From: Sporichthyaceae bacterium
GTDB taxonomy: Bacteria; Actinomycetota; Actinomycetes; Sporichthyales; Sporichthyaceae
Direction: 5' to 3'
DNA length: 64,000 bases
NCBI GenBank assembly: GCA_036269075.1
Contig: DATASX010000033.1
Coordinates: forward strand, 20,819 to 84,818
This document shows positions 1-9,021 of this stretch, piece after piece. Each line of letters starts with the position of its first letter. Within the stretch, counting starts at the first letter, position 1. Made by a program: the position numbers and the translations under genes. Under the pieces are notes generated by a model, which did no database searches, had not been told where the DNA came from, and saw nothing but the letters and a program-made list of their open reading frames with translations.

Positions 1-1
1 G

Positions 2-577
2 TTCGGAGACCTCGGCGAGCGTTTCGACCGGCTCGCCGAGCAGCTGGAGGTCATCACCGGACTGTGGGCCACCGGCGGCGGATTCAGCTTCTCCGGCAAG
101 CATTACGAGGTTCTGGACTCCCCCGGCCTGCCCAAGCCCGCACAGCGCCCCGGGCCGCCGGTCGTGATCGGCGGCATGGGTGCCCGGCGTACCCCGGAAC
201 TGGCCGCGCGCTTCGCCGCCGAGTTCAACGTGGCCTTCCAGCCGATGGCGGCCGCCCGCGCCCAGTTCGCCCGCGTCGGCGAGGCGTGCCGAGCGGCCGG
301 CCGCGACCCGGGATCCATGCGTCGGTCGGTCGCGCTGGTGGTGTGCGCCGGTCGCGGCGACGCCGAGGTCACCCGGCGGGCCGCGGCGATCGGCCGTGAC
401 GTCGAGGACCTGAAGCTCAACGGCCTGGCCGGGTCGCCCGCGCAGATCGTCGACCGGCTTGGGACTTGGCACGAGGCCACGGGCATGACCCGGGTCCACC
501 TCCAGGTGCTCGACCTTGCCGACCTGGCCCACCTCGAGCTCCTCGGCAGCTCGGTGATCCCGGCCTTCGGCCGCTGA
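2..577 (+). CDS. LLM-class F420-dependent oxidoreductase, C-terminal part (5' truncated)
   Basis: The open frame runs in from the left edge and ends at a TGA at 575-577, leaving about 191 residues. It resembles the C-terminal part of luciferase-like monooxygenase-fold oxidoreductases that use F420 or FMN. Visible family features are the early helix ending in LEVITGLW followed by a glycine-rich FSFSGKHYE segment, then PVVIGGMGARRTPELAARF, which matches the PIxIGGxGxK/R strand and helix of this fold. The substrate cannot be inferred. The start codon and N-terminal half, with most of the cofactor site, lie outside the window. Confidence 0.85.
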   Translation, partial: FGDLGERFDRLAEQLEVITGLWATGGGFSFSGKHYEVLDSPGLPKPAQRPGPPVVIGGMGARRTPELAARFAAEFNVAFQPMAAARAQFARVGEACRAAGRDPGSMRRSVALVVCAGRGDAEVTRRAAAIGRDVEDLKLNGLAGSPAQIVDRLGTWHEATGMTRVHLQVLDLADLAHLELLGSSVIPAFGR

Positions 578-681
578 GGCACCACCGGTTCGGCCCTCCA
601 CCGTGGATGCGCACGGCCGCAACCGGGCACCATTGATCTTGGGTGTCGGCAAACCCGATCGTGGGGCCCGAGGAGGACCGG

Positions 682-1077
682 ATGAAGTACCGCACGCCGC
701 TGATCCTGGTAGCGCTGACCTGCGCCGCCGCCGTGTCGCCGTTCGCCGTCGGGTCGTCGCACGCGGCCGCCGCGGGTAACTGCCCGGCGCACGCGTTGTG
801 CCTGTTCCCCGAGGCCAACTACCAGGGCGAGCCCGCGGTCCTGACCATTCCGCAGCACTGGTCCGCGAAGTCCACGCGCCTGGACGACGCCCCGTGCATG
901 CATCACCACATCGGGTCGGTGATCGACAACACCAAGTACGGCGTCACGGTGTTCGGCAACGACCAGTGCGACGACGGCGGCGACAGCCAGGACATCGCCG
1001 GCGGTGGCAAGGTCGGGAAGTTCAGCGACTGGCACGCCCGCAGCGTGGTCTTCCCGTTGGTCTACCCGGTCGACTGA
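682..1077 (+). CDS. Secreted peptidase inhibitor family I36-like protein
   Basis: This is a 131-residue secreted protein. I chose ATG 682 because GAGGAGG lies just upstream at 670-676 and the product then begins MKYRTPLILVALTCAAAV, a clean signal peptide ending near SSHA. The mature part starts with NCPAHALCLFPEANYQGEP, the Cys-x-x-x-x-x-Cys-Leu pattern and beta/gamma-crystallin-like strand of I36 (SMPI-type) inhibitors, and holds four further-spaced cysteines likely to form disulfides. Family members inhibit metalloproteases or act as small extracellular crystallin-fold proteins. The actual target is unknown. A second I36-like gene lies at 10912-11328 on the other strand. Confidence 0.75.
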   Translation: MKYRTPLILVALTCAAAVSPFAVGSSHAAAAGNCPAHALCLFPEANYQGEPAVLTIPQHWSAKSTRLDDAPCMHHHIGSVIDNTKYGVTVFGNDQCDDGGDSQDIAGGGKVGKFSDWHARSVVFPLVYPVD

Positions 1078-1112
1078 TTCGTCGGCGCCGGGTCGTCACG
1101 TACCTTGACCGG

Positions 1113-1733
1113 GTGCTGTTGCCAACCCTGTTCGGGCCGCTGATCGCTGCCATGACGTCGCTGGTCGCGATGCCCGCGGCCGATGCCGCCGTGCCCGTCG
1201 GCTCGGCGACCCACTACGAGTTCCCGTTGCGCTGCAGTGGGCACGTCTCGTACGGGCACGTCCATCACGACTATCCGGCCACCGACATGTTCGCCCCGGT
1301 CGGCTGCACGTTCCTCGCCCCGGTCGCCGGGACCGTCGACGAGATCTCCGCGGCCGACGACTGGAACTCGCGGAGCAACAAGGGCGCGGACCGGGGCGGT
1401 CGTTCGGTCTCGATCGTCGGGGCCGACGGCGTGCGTTACTACGGATCCCACTTGTCCGCCCTCGCCCCAGGCATCCGACCCGGCACGGCGGTGAAGGCCG
1501 GGCAACCGCTCGGTGCGGTCGGGCGGTCCGGTGATGCCCGCGGCGGATCGTCGCACCTGCATTTCGGCATCTCCTGGCCCACGGTCCCGGGACGGTGGTG
1601 GGTCCGCCGCGGCGAGGTGTACCCGTGGCCGTATCTGGACGCCTGGCGCGCGCACCGCGACCGCTCCCCCGCAACCGCCGTCGCGGCCCGGCATCGGCAG
1701 GTCGGCGACAAGGGCTGCACGACCGACTGCTGA
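1113..1733 (+). CDS. Secreted M23-family peptidase (LytM-like)
   Basis: The 206-residue product begins at GTG 1113 with a hydrophobic signal peptide (VLLPTLFGPLIAAM onward) ending at ADAA. The mature domain has the M23/LytM zinc site: HHDYPATD gives the H-x-x-x-D-like ligands and SSHLHFGIS gives the HxH motif, while YYGSHLS matches the conserved strand before it. Such enzymes cut peptide cross-links of peptidoglycan outside the cell, or serve as amidase activators. There is no clear RBS before the GTG, so the start is inferred from the signal peptide. The gene converges on the next minus-strand gene across a strong hairpin. Confidence 0.8.
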   Translation: MLLPTLFGPLIAAMTSLVAMPAADAAVPVGSATHYEFPLRCSGHVSYGHVHHDYPATDMFAPVGCTFLAPVAGTVDEISAADDWNSRSNKGADRGGRSVSIVGADGVRYYGSHLSALAPGIRPGTAVKAGQPLGAVGRSGDARGGSSHLHFGISWPTVPGRWWVRRGEVYPWPYLDAWRAHRDRSPATAVAARHRQVGDKGCTTDC

Positions 1734-1741
1734 GCTTCGAG

Positions 1742-1756
1742 CTGACGCCGCGTCAG
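1742..1756. repeat. CTGAC-N5-GTCAG palindrome, copy 1
   Basis: Perfect arms CTGAC and GTCAG flank the 5-base spacer GCCGC, and one more G/C pair extends the stem. It sits 8 bases after the M23 stop, between convergent genes. The same element recurs throughout the window. Confidence 0.8.
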
Positions 1757-1771
1757 CCCTGGGACGAGGAC

Positions 1772-1807
1772 AAGTGCAGGCACCGGCGGCGGCCGGTGCC
1801 TGCGCTT
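1772..1807. terminator. Strong hairpin between convergent genes
   Basis: A 12-bp perfect stem (1776-1787 with 1792-1803) closes a 4-base loop, extended by AAG/CTT outside one wobble pair. It lies between the stops of the convergent M23 gene (1733) and the Gly/Tyr-rich gene (1834). It probably acts as a bidirectional terminator; there is no long T tract. Confidence 0.7.
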
Positions 1808-1833
1808 CGAAACTGGTGCGAGCCGGATCCCCG

Positions 1834-2160
1834 TCAGTCGCAGGTGGGGTTGTCCGTGTCGTAGTAGCCGTAGTAGTACGGGTCGCAGCCGCCGTCGTAG
1901 TAGTCGCCGCCGCCGTAGTAGCCGCCACCGCGGTAGCCGTAGCCGCCACCGCGCCAGTGCCCGCCGCCACCGCGCCAGTGCCCACCGCCACCGCCGTGCG
2001 GCCCGCGGGGCGCCGGCTTCGCCGGCACGACGGACGCCGCGGCGTGGCCGGGTGCCGTCGCGGCACCCGCCGCCGTGGTACTCAGGCCGAAGGCGCCGGC
2101 CGTCAGCACGCACACAGCGGCCAACCGGCCCGCTGCAGTCCTGCCCTGTCGCAAAGTCAT
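1834..2160 (-). CDS. Small secreted glycine/tyrosine-rich protein
   Basis: This is a 108-residue protein of no recognised family. ATG at 2160 is preceded by GAAGGGAAG, and the product starts MTLRQGRTAAGRLAAVCVL, a signal peptide cleaved near AGAATA. The mature chain contains the repeated unit GGGGHWRGG twice, then GGYGYRGGGYYGGGDYYDGG, and ends with PTCD. Two cysteines lie in the C-terminal tail. Low complexity of this type is typical of extracellular, surface-adhesive or disordered proteins. The family is not recognised, and the role is unknown. Confidence 0.7.
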   Translation of the reverse strand: MTLRQGRTAAGRLAAVCVLTAGAFGLSTTAAGAATAPGHAAASVVPAKPAPRGPHGGGGGHWRGGGGHWRGGGYGYRGGGYYGGGDYYDGGCDPYYYGYYDTDNPTCD

Positions 2161-2310
2161 CCTGTTCCCTTCCCTTCGGCACCCTCGAACCGGTCCGCGT
2201 AGGTGCCCGAAAGCGAACTTGAACCGACCGGTGAGGCAGTGCTTTCCGGCCGAACCGGACGCCAAACCCGAATCGGATAACGATTCGCCTCTGCCCTGAG
2301 CCGCCGGCGA

Positions 2311-2336
2311 CGCTGCGATCATCGATGATCGCAGCG
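2311..2336. promoter_or_regulatory. 26-bp perfect palindrome
   Basis: The half-site CGCTGCGATCATC is followed directly by its exact reverse complement, giving a gapless 26-bp palindrome upstream of the minus-strand Gly/Tyr-rich gene (start 2160) and the plus-strand membrane-protein gene (start about 2461). A gapless palindrome of this length is a plausible operator; it would be a poor RNA hairpin because it has no loop. Confidence 0.6.
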
Positions 2337-2374
2337 CTGACTCTCATACGTGGAGCGCTGACTCTCATACGTGG
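2333..2374. repeat. 21-bp direct repeat, two copies, with a nearby inverted partial copy
   Basis: Positions 2333-2353 and 2354-2374 are identical 21-mers containing CTGACTCTCATACGTGG. A related inverted copy, CTCCGTATGAGAGT, lies at 2405-2418. The first repeat overlaps the end of the 26-bp palindrome. The cluster lies in the divergent intergenic region and looks like a set of protein-binding sites. Confidence 0.7.
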
Positions 2375-2460
2375 GACGTGAGATTTCGGCCCTCGGGGAT
2401 GACGCTCCGTATGAGAGTGCGCCGAGGGGGCGAACCCACAGCCAGGCCACAGCCGGGTGT

Positions 2461-3126
2461 GTGATCCTGCGCGCCGTGGGACGTTGGCAGTGGCGGACCG
2501 GCGCGGTGCTCGCCGGCGTCGGCGGATGCGGCGGCGCGCTGGCACAGCTGTCGCTTCGGGCCGGCAGCCAGGGCCAGGTCTCGGCCACCGCGACGCTGCT
2601 CGGCGGCCTCCTGTTGAGCATGACGCTGTGGCCGTTGGCCGCCCGCACAACTCGCGTCCTGCCGCTGGGCCTCGTACTGGCCGCCGCCCAGTTCGGCAGC
2701 CACGCGTTGACAGTCCTCGGCACCGGGCAGCCGTCCGGCCCGGCCGCACTCGTGTGCTGCCCGTCGGCAGCACAGACCCGACGCGGCCCGATCGGGGCGC
2801 TGACGGCGCAAGCCGGCTGGGCCTTGGCGGCCGCGCAATTGCTGGTCTGCCTGCTGCTCGCGATCGGGCTGCGCGCCGGACGGACCGGGCTGGACCTGCT
2901 CGGCCATGCGCTCGCCCTGATCGGCGCCTCGCTCGGCGCGAGCGCACGCCGGGTCTGCGTCGCGCTGCGCTTGCTCACCGCCGTAATCCAGCCCGCGGCC
3001 CAGGTACGCAGCCCGCGCCCCGGCTCGCACACCGGCCGCATCCGCACACGCATCCGGGTCGTGGCGACGGTCGCTCGGCGGGGCCCGCCCGCGCGGATCG
3101 CTTTCGCCGTCCGCGCCGCAGGCTGA
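2461..3126 (+). CDS. Integral membrane protein of unknown function
   Basis: The frame encodes about 221 residues from GTG 2461 (GTG 2476 is an alternative; there is no good RBS for either). Hydrophobic segments include TGAVLAGVGGCGGALAQL, ATLLGGLLLSMTLWPLA, PLGLVLAAAQFGSHALTVL, AGWALAAAQLLVCLLLAIGL and LLGHALALIGASLGA, consistent with four or five membrane helices and a basic Arg-rich tail of about 40 residues. No family is recognised. It ends 62 bases before the MauE-DsbA fusion gene and may be co-transcribed with it. Confidence 0.5.
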   Translation: MILRAVGRWQWRTGAVLAGVGGCGGALAQLSLRAGSQGQVSATATLLGGLLLSMTLWPLAARTTRVLPLGLVLAAAQFGSHALTVLGTGQPSGPAALVCCPSAAQTRRGPIGALTAQAGWALAAAQLLVCLLLAIGLRAGRTGLDLLGHALALIGASLGASARRVCVALRLLTAVIQPAAQVRSPRPGSHTGRIRTRIRVVATVARRGPPARIAFAVRAAG

Positions 3127-3188
3127 TCCCCGGCTGATCCGAGGGGCCTGGCCCGTGCGGCCGTCCCCTCGACCAACCGGAGACAGCT

Positions 3189-4415
3189 GTGCCCCGAACC
3201 CTTGAACGCCGCACGTCCAGCACCACCAACCAGCCCCGGCAGCTCGGCGAACGGGCCGCAACCGCAGGGCGCCTCACCCTGGCCGCCGTATTCGGCTGGG
3301 CCGCGCTCAGCAAGATCACCGACCCGGACGGCACCGTCCGGTCGGTACGCGCCTACCGCCTGCTCCCGGAAGCCTTGGCGACCACCTTCGGTCGCGGGCT
3401 GCCCTGGATGGAACTCGCGCTCGCGGTCCTGCTCGCGCTCGGCCTCGCACTTCGATTGACCGCCGCCCTGACCGCCGGACTGCTGGCGGTGTTCACTGGC
3501 GCGATCGTCTCGGCCGCAGCCCGCGGGCTGCGGATCGACTGCGGTTGCTTCGGCTCCGGCGGCCCGACCGAGAATCCGCACTACGCCGGCGAGATCGGGC
3601 GCGACCTCGCCCTGACCGCTACGGCAGCGGCGCTGGCCTGGTTCGGCCGGTCGCACCTGGCCGTCGGGCCCCGGCCGCCGCTCGCCCCGCACGAAGCCAC
3701 CGACCGGCAGGCCCGCGCCGCGGCCGTCCGGCACCAGGCCGCGGTGGCTGCCTATCGCCGGTCGCAGCGCATCGTGGCGATCGCCGCCGCGGGTACCGTG
3801 CTGGCGGCTGGGTTCACCGGGGTGGCCGTCGGGGCGGCCGGCGCCCCCGGAGCACCCACCGCTGTTCCAGCCGGGGTCACCGCGGCGGGCGGGATCGTCG
3901 TCGGTTCGCCGTCCGCGCCGCACACGATCGTCGCCTACGAGGACCCGCAGTGCCCGATCTGCGGGCAGTTCGAGCGAACCAGCGGGCAGACCCTGGCCGC
4001 GGCGGTGGAAGCCGGAGCGGTGCGGGTCGAGTACCGGATGCGCAGCTTCCTGGGCCCGGAGAGCGTGCGTGCCGACGCGGCACTGGGCGCAGCCCAGGAC
4101 GAGGGGAAGTTCGCCGCCCTGCGCGCCGCGCTGTTCGCCCACCAACCGGCCGAGCGCACCGGCGGCTTCACGATCGCCGACCTCATCTCGCTCGGCGCCT
4201 CCGTGGGCCTCACCGACAGCCGGTACGTCGACGCGGTGCGGCATCAGACCTACGCCGCCTGGGCCCGCGAGGTCGACAACCAAGCCAGTCGGGACGGTAA
4301 CACCGGCACCCCGGAGCTGATCCTCGACGGGCACGAGCTGTCCCAGTCGGTGGCGTTCGACCCAACCGCTCTGCAGGCCGCGATCATGAGCCCGGCCGCT
4401 GCGCCGGCCCGTTGA
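3189..4415 (+). CDS. MauE/DoxX-type membrane domain fused to a DsbA-like thioredoxin domain
   Basis: GTG 3189 follows GGAGA. The 408-residue product has an N-terminal MauE-like domain (about residues 20-160) with several membrane helices and the redox motif C118-G-C120-F, as in methylamine utilisation MauE and related vitamin-K-epoxide-reductase-like electron donors. A fourth helix at about 198-222 is followed by an extracytoplasmic DsbA-like thioredoxin domain (about 235-400) with active site C255-P-I-C258 and the cis-proline region TGTPELILDG. MauE-type and DsbA-type proteins are usually separate. The fusion suggests direct transfer of electrons or disulfides between the membrane dithiol and the periplasmic-side CPIC for folding of secreted proteins, several of which are encoded nearby. 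Confidence 0.8.
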   Translation: MPRTLERRTSSTTNQPRQLGERAATAGRLTLAAVFGWAALSKITDPDGTVRSVRAYRLLPEALATTFGRGLPWMELALAVLLALGLALRLTAALTAGLLAVFTGAIVSAAARGLRIDCGCFGSGGPTENPHYAGEIGRDLALTATAAALAWFGRSHLAVGPRPPLAPHEATDRQARAAAVRHQAAVAAYRRSQRIVAIAAAGTVLAAGFTGVAVGAAGAPGAPTAVPAGVTAAGGIVVGSPSAPHTIVAYEDPQCPICGQFERTSGQTLAAAVEAGAVRVEYRMRSFLGPESVRADAALGAAQDEGKFAALRAALFAHQPAERTGGFTIADLISLGASVGLTDSRYVDAVRHQTYAAWAREVDNQASRDGNTGTPELILDGHELSQSVAFDPTALQAAIMSPAAAPAR

Positions 4416-4502
4416 CCCGGTGCGCGATCATGGCCGCACCGCGCGACCGACGGGAGGACGGCCCTGAACCGCTGCGCTGCCCGGCCTCCGGGCGATGGTG
4501 AG

Positions 4503-6852
4503 GTGTCCGGCACCGGCTCTTCGACGGCGCCGGAGCGGCTGGCCGCCCTGTACGAGCTGATCGGGACGCTGTCGTCGACCCGGGGGCCCGGAGCAGGCGC
4601 TGCTGGACCGGGCGACGGCCGAGATCGGCGCCGCGCTGGGCTGCCCCGCCGCTTGGGCCGGGCGCCTGGAGCCGGGAGCCGACGGCCTGCTCCGGGCGAC
4701 GGCGCTCGGCGGCTGTACCCAGGTCCGCTTCGAGCTGCACGAGCCGGATTCCCCTGCGCTGCGGGAGATTCTGGGTACGGTCGCCGCCCGCGACGTGCTC
4801 TGGGCGGCGAGTCGGTCGGAGGTCGCGCACCGGCTGCCGGCCCTGGCCGCGCTGTGCCCGTCCGATGCGACGGTCGTGCTGGTGCCGCTGACGGTCGACG
4901 AGCGCCGGACCTTCGTCGGCGTGCTGGGCCTGCACTTCCCCGACCCGCGGCCCCCCGCGGCCGGCGACCAGGAGTTCCTGACCGCCGCCGGGGACCTGCT
5001 CGGACAGGGCCTGCAACGGGTCCGGCTGAGCATCGCCCAGGAGATCGCCAAGGCCCGCTCGGCGGCGGCCGCGAGCCGGGCGCAGGACCTCGCCGCCTTG
5101 GCGGCGGCGCTCGGCGCCACGGTTACCGTGGACGACGTCACGGCGGCGCTGTCCGCCCACGTGCAGCGGGCCGTGGCCTGTCAGACGTTCTCGCTGCGCG
5201 AGGTGGGCCGCGGGCTCAACGTCGCACGGGCGATCCGGGTCGCCGGGACGCCGATCGGCTACCGGGAACGGTTCACCGATGTGCGACTGGACCTGCCCAG
5301 CGCGATGGCCGAGGTCGCGGCCACCGGGAACGCGGTCTTCCTGACCTCGGCCGAGGACAACCGGCGCCGGTTCGGGCCCGAGGCGGCCGAGCAGTACGAC
5401 AGTGCGCGCATCGAGGCGTTGGCCCGCCTGCCGTTGTTCGTCGAGGCCGAACTGATCGCGATCCTGTCGGTCGGCCACTGGGCACCGCGCGAGTTCAGCG
5501 GCGGGGAACGGCTGTTCCTCACCACCGTCGCCGACCTGGCTGCCCAGGCACTCGGCCGGGCCCTGCGGACTCGACGGTTGCACCAGGCGGCCCGGCGGCA
5601 CCGATTGTCCTCCGCGGCGCAGGCCGCGATCAACCGGCGCCTGGACCCCACCGAGGAACTGCAGGGGTTGGCCCGGGCCGTGGTGCCGGAACTGGCGGAC
5701 TTCTCCAGCGTGCACGTGCTGCACCGGCCGGTGGCAGCGGGCAGCGTCCCGGAACTTCCGGTGATCACCGACCGGGTCGCCTCGGTGATCACCGAGGGGG
5801 TCGAGCCACTTCCGCTGCAGAACGGGATCGCCTGGTGGGGCGAGGATCCGATCACCGAGACCATCCGGTCCGGGCGGCTGCTCACCCACCCGCTGCCGAC
5901 GCCGACGGTGCCGGAGTGGGCCGACCGGACCGGATCGGCGGGCACGTTCAAGACCGGGCTGAACCACCTGGTGCTGGCGCCGGTGCTCGTCGACGGCCTG
6001 GTCGTCGCGGTCGCGTCGTTCGGCATGTGCGACCGGCGCCCGGCCTGGGACGAGGCGGACCTACGGATCATCGAGGAGATAGCCGGGTACGCGGCGGTCG
6101 CTTTCGGCCACGGCCTGAGGTACCAGCGCACCCGGCGCACCGCGCTGGTCCTGCAGCGCAGCCTGCTGTCCGCCCCGCCGGAGGTCCCCGGGCTCCAACT
6201 GTGCGGCCGCTACCAACCGGCGGGCAGCGACGAGGTCGGCGGGGACTGGTACGACGCGTTCGAGACCGCCCCGGGCCGACTTGCGGTGGCGGTCGGCGAC
6301 GTGGTCGGCCACGACATCACCGCCGCGGCGGCCATGGGCCAACTGCGCGCGGTGCTGCGGGCACTGGCGATGGACGAGGACCTCGACCCGTGCACCGTGC
6401 TGGACCGACTGGCCGACGCGAACCGGTGCCTGCACATCGCAGCCATGGCGACTGTGCTGTTCGCCCGACTGCACCGCGGCAGTACCGGTTGGACGATGCG
6501 TTGGGCTTCGGCCGGGCATCCGCAACCCCTGCTCGTCGAGCCGGACGGCTCCGGGCGCCGGCTGGGGCAACCCACCGGGGTCGCGCTGGTCGCCTCACTG
6601 CCGCCCTTCGACCACCGCAGCACACAGGTCGACCTGGACCGTCCCGACTCCACGCTGCTGCTCTACACCGACGGCCTGGTCGAGCGCCGCGGGATCGACC
6701 TGAACCGCAGCATCACGCAACTGTGCAGCCGGGCCGGACAACTCGCCGACCGACCGCTGCCGGAACTGTGCGACACCCTGCTGGCCGACAGCCCCGGCAG
6801 CGACGACACGGCCCTGCTCGCGGTCAGAGTAGCTTCCACCACGCAGTTCTGA
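4503..6852 (+). CDS. Multi-GAF SpoIIE-type PP2C phosphatase, frameshifted near the N-terminus
   Basis: Corrected for one frameshift this gene gives about 782 residues: GAF domains in the N-terminal two thirds and a PP2C/SpoIIE phosphatase at the C-terminus, with metal-site motifs GGDWYDAF, VGDVVGHD and GSDDTALL. Such enzymes dephosphorylate STAS anti-anti-sigma factors in partner switching. The first 30 codons (from GTG 4503, ERLAALYELIGTLSSTRGP) are in one frame, and everything from EQALLDRATAEIGAALGC onward is in the +1 frame. Removing one G from the G5 run at 4582-4586 restores a continuous GAF domain. It is either an assembly error or a real lesion. A CTG at 4464 behind GGGAGG is an alternative start. 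Confidence 0.8.
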
Positions 6853-6863
6853 GGCCGCGTCAG
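6849..6863. repeat. CTGAG-N5-GTCAG palindrome over a stop codon (one mismatch)
   Basis: This variant of the dispersed element (spacer GCCGC, one arm mismatch) covers the TGA of the SpoIIE gene and lies in the 12-bp gap to the convergent penicillin-binding protein gene. Confidence 0.55.
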
Positions 6864-6864
6864 A

Positions 6865-9021
6865 TCAGCCACCGAATCCGAACCAAGGGTTGTCCGACCC
6901 GTTGTCGAAGTCGTCCCAGTGGCGGGACCGGCGCGACTTTTCCGTCTCCTGCGGCACATTCGGCTCCGCGCTCACCGTCGGCGCGGCGATCGGCTGCGTC
7001 GCGGCCACGCGGGCGGCCGCGTCGGACGCACGTCGCGTCGGGTCGGTCGGCAGATCCAGGGCGCCGACCATGGCGTCGGTCCAGATCCGGCCCGGCACCG
7101 CCCCACCGGTGGCCACCGCGAGGACCTGGTCCCCCACGGTGATGTTGCGCATCGGTCGGGACCCGTCCGGGTGGCCGGCCCAGACCGCGGCGGCCAGGTG
7201 GTCGGTGTAGCCGGCGAACCAGACGGCGGTCTCGTCGTCGGTCGTGCCGGTCTTGCCTGCGGCCGCGGTCGCGCCCAGGGTCTCGGCGCTGCCGGTGCGG
7301 GCCGGGTCCGGCCCGTCGATGACCCCGCGCAGCACATCGGTCACGGTTGCGGCGGTCTGCGCGGACAGCACGCTCGCGCAACCCGGCGGGCTGTACAGCG
7401 ACTTCCCGCCCGGTCCGTCGATCGACTCGATCCCGTGCGAGGGACAGTGCGTCCCGCCCGCAGCGAGCGTCGCGTAGGCCTCGGCCATCCGCAGCGGCGA
7501 GACCTCGTCAACGCCGAGCGTGAACGCCGGCACCCGGCTCAACGGCGCACCGTCGGCCCGGCGCAGCCCCATCCGCTCCGCCAACGCGGGAGCCGCGCAA
7601 ACCCCGGTGCGTTGCTCCAACTGCGCGAAGTAGGTGTTCACCGACCGCGCGGCGGCCTCCCGCATGTCGATCGGCCCGTAGCCCGCCGAATTGTGGTTGC
7701 CGACCGACCAGGACGGGAATGCCGTGCCGCGGTCACATCTATGGAACCCGTCGACATCGACGCGGGCCGGGGCATCGATCACCGTTCCCGGGTCGATGCC
7801 GTTCTCGACCGCAGCGGCCATCACGAACGTCTTGAAGGTCGAACCTGCTTGGAACCCGTGGCTGCCGCCCTGCGCCGCGTCCAGCGCCCAGTTGACGGTC
7901 GTCTGCCCGGAGGCCGTGCCGTAGTCGCGGGACTGCGCGAGCGCCCGGACCGCGCCGGTGCCTGGTTCGGTCAGGACGATCGCGGCTCCGTAATCCGCGG
8001 CCGGGCCGACGGTTGCCTGCACGGCCTTCTCGGCGGCGCCCTGGATCGTCGGGTCCAGCGTGGTGCGCACGGTCAGGCCACCGTCGAGCAACTTCTCGAC
8101 GCGGGCGGCCGGTGTGGCTCCGAGCGTGGGCAGCGTTCGGATCTCGGCCAGGACGTAGTCGCAGAAGAACGGATGTGCGGCCGCCTGACAACCGACCCGG
8201 GGCGCGCTCGGGTTCAGGTTCAGCGGCTGGGCCGCGTACTGGGCCGCGGTGGCTGGGTCCAGCCGACCGGCCCGCGCCATTCGGCCGAGCACCACGTTGC
8301 GCCGGTCCCGAGCGGCGTCGGGAGCGGCGATCGGGTCGTACCCCCGGGGGCTCCGCAGCACGCCGGCCAGCAGCGCTGCCTGAGGCACCGTCAGATCTCT
8401 TGCGGCGACCGAGAAATATCGCCGCGCCGCGGCCTCGATGCCGTAGGCGCTGTTACCGAAGTACACGATGTTCAGGTATCGGTCGAGGATCTCGTCCTTG
8501 CTCATCTCCTTCTCGACGGCGAACGCCCGGCCGAGCTCGCGAATCTTGCGGGACAGCGTGGTCTCGGTCGCCGCGCGGCGGCCGTCGTCGTCCGCGGCCG
8601 ACAGCAACGCGGCCTGCTTGACGTACTGCTGGGTGAGCGTGGAGGCGCCCTGCCGGATATCGCCGGCCGCCAGGTTCGTCGCCACCGCGCGCAGCATGCC
8701 GACCGGGTCGAACGCGCCGTGGGAGTAGAAGTGAGCGTCCTCGGTGGCGATCACCGCGTCGCGCGCGGCCGGCGAGACCGCCTCGAGCGGGACCGGAATG
8801 CGGTCCTGCCGGTAGAACTCGGCCAGCACCGAGCCGTCACGCGCCAGCACGACCGAGCGCGCGGATGGCTCTACCTGCAGCGCGTCCTGCGCTGTCCAGC
8901 CGGCCAGCGCGGTCCGACCGACCGAGGTAAGCGAGTGCAGCCCGATCGCGACCGGGACGACCAGCACGACGGCCGCGGCCGCGAGCAGGCGCCGATACTG
9001 GTCCTGCGGATCGGTGCTCAC
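6865..9021 (-). CDS. Class A penicillin-binding protein (glycosyltransferase-transpeptidase)
   Basis: This 718-residue bifunctional cell-wall enzyme starts at GTG 9021, overlapping the upstream stop by four bases. It has an N-terminal membrane anchor (LLAAAAVVLVVPVAIGL), then a GT51 glycosyltransferase domain with IATEDAHFYSHGAFD, GASTLTQQYVK, RKIRELGRAFAVEK and DEILDRYLNIVYFG, then a transpeptidase domain with S394-T-F-K397 (nucleophile and lysine), an SVN motif and K590-T-G-T. The C-terminal tail is polar and acidic (HWDDFDNGSDNPWFGFGG). It polymerises lipid II and cross-links peptidoglycan on the outer face of the membrane. The family match is very strong; the exact paralogue (PonA-like) is not determined. 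Confidence 0.93.
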   Translation of the reverse strand: MSTDPQDQYRRLLAAAAVVLVVPVAIGLHSLTSVGRTALAGWTAQDALQVEPSARSVVLARDGSVLAEFYRQDRIPVPLEAVSPAARDAVIATEDAHFYSHGAFDPVGMLRAVATNLAAGDIRQGASTLTQQYVKQAALLSAADDDGRRAATETTLSRKIRELGRAFAVEKEMSKDEILDRYLNIVYFGNSAYGIEAAARRYFSVAARDLTVPQAALLAGVLRSPRGYDPIAAPDAARDRRNVVLGRMARAGRLDPATAAQYAAQPLNLNPSAPRVGCQAAAHPFFCDYVLAEIRTLPTLGATPAARVEKLLDGGLTVRTTLDPTIQGAAEKAVQATVGPAADYGAAIVLTEPGTGAVRALAQSRDYGTASGQTTVNWALDAAQGGSHGFQAGSTFKTFVMAAAVENGIDPGTVIDAPARVDVDGFHRCDRGTAFPSWSVGNHNSAGYGPIDMREAAARSVNTYFAQLEQRTGVCAAPALAERMGLRRADGAPLSRVPAFTLGVDEVSPLRMAEAYATLAAGGTHCPSHGIESIDGPGGKSLYSPPGCASVLSAQTAATVTDVLRGVIDGPDPARTGSAETLGATAAAGKTGTTDDETAVWFAGYTDHLAAAVWAGHPDGSRPMRNITVGDQVLAVATGGAVPGRIWTDAMVGALDLPTDPTRRASDAAARVAATQPIAAPTVSAEPNVPQETEKSRRSRHWDDFDNGSDNPWFGFGG

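Noticed and set aside
2319..4334. 671-codon minus-strand frame opposite the membrane protein and MauE-DsbA genes
   Set aside because: The translation is Arg/Gly/Pro-rich without domains, typical of an antisense shadow in high-GC DNA, while the plus-strand frames show membrane helices and redox motifs.
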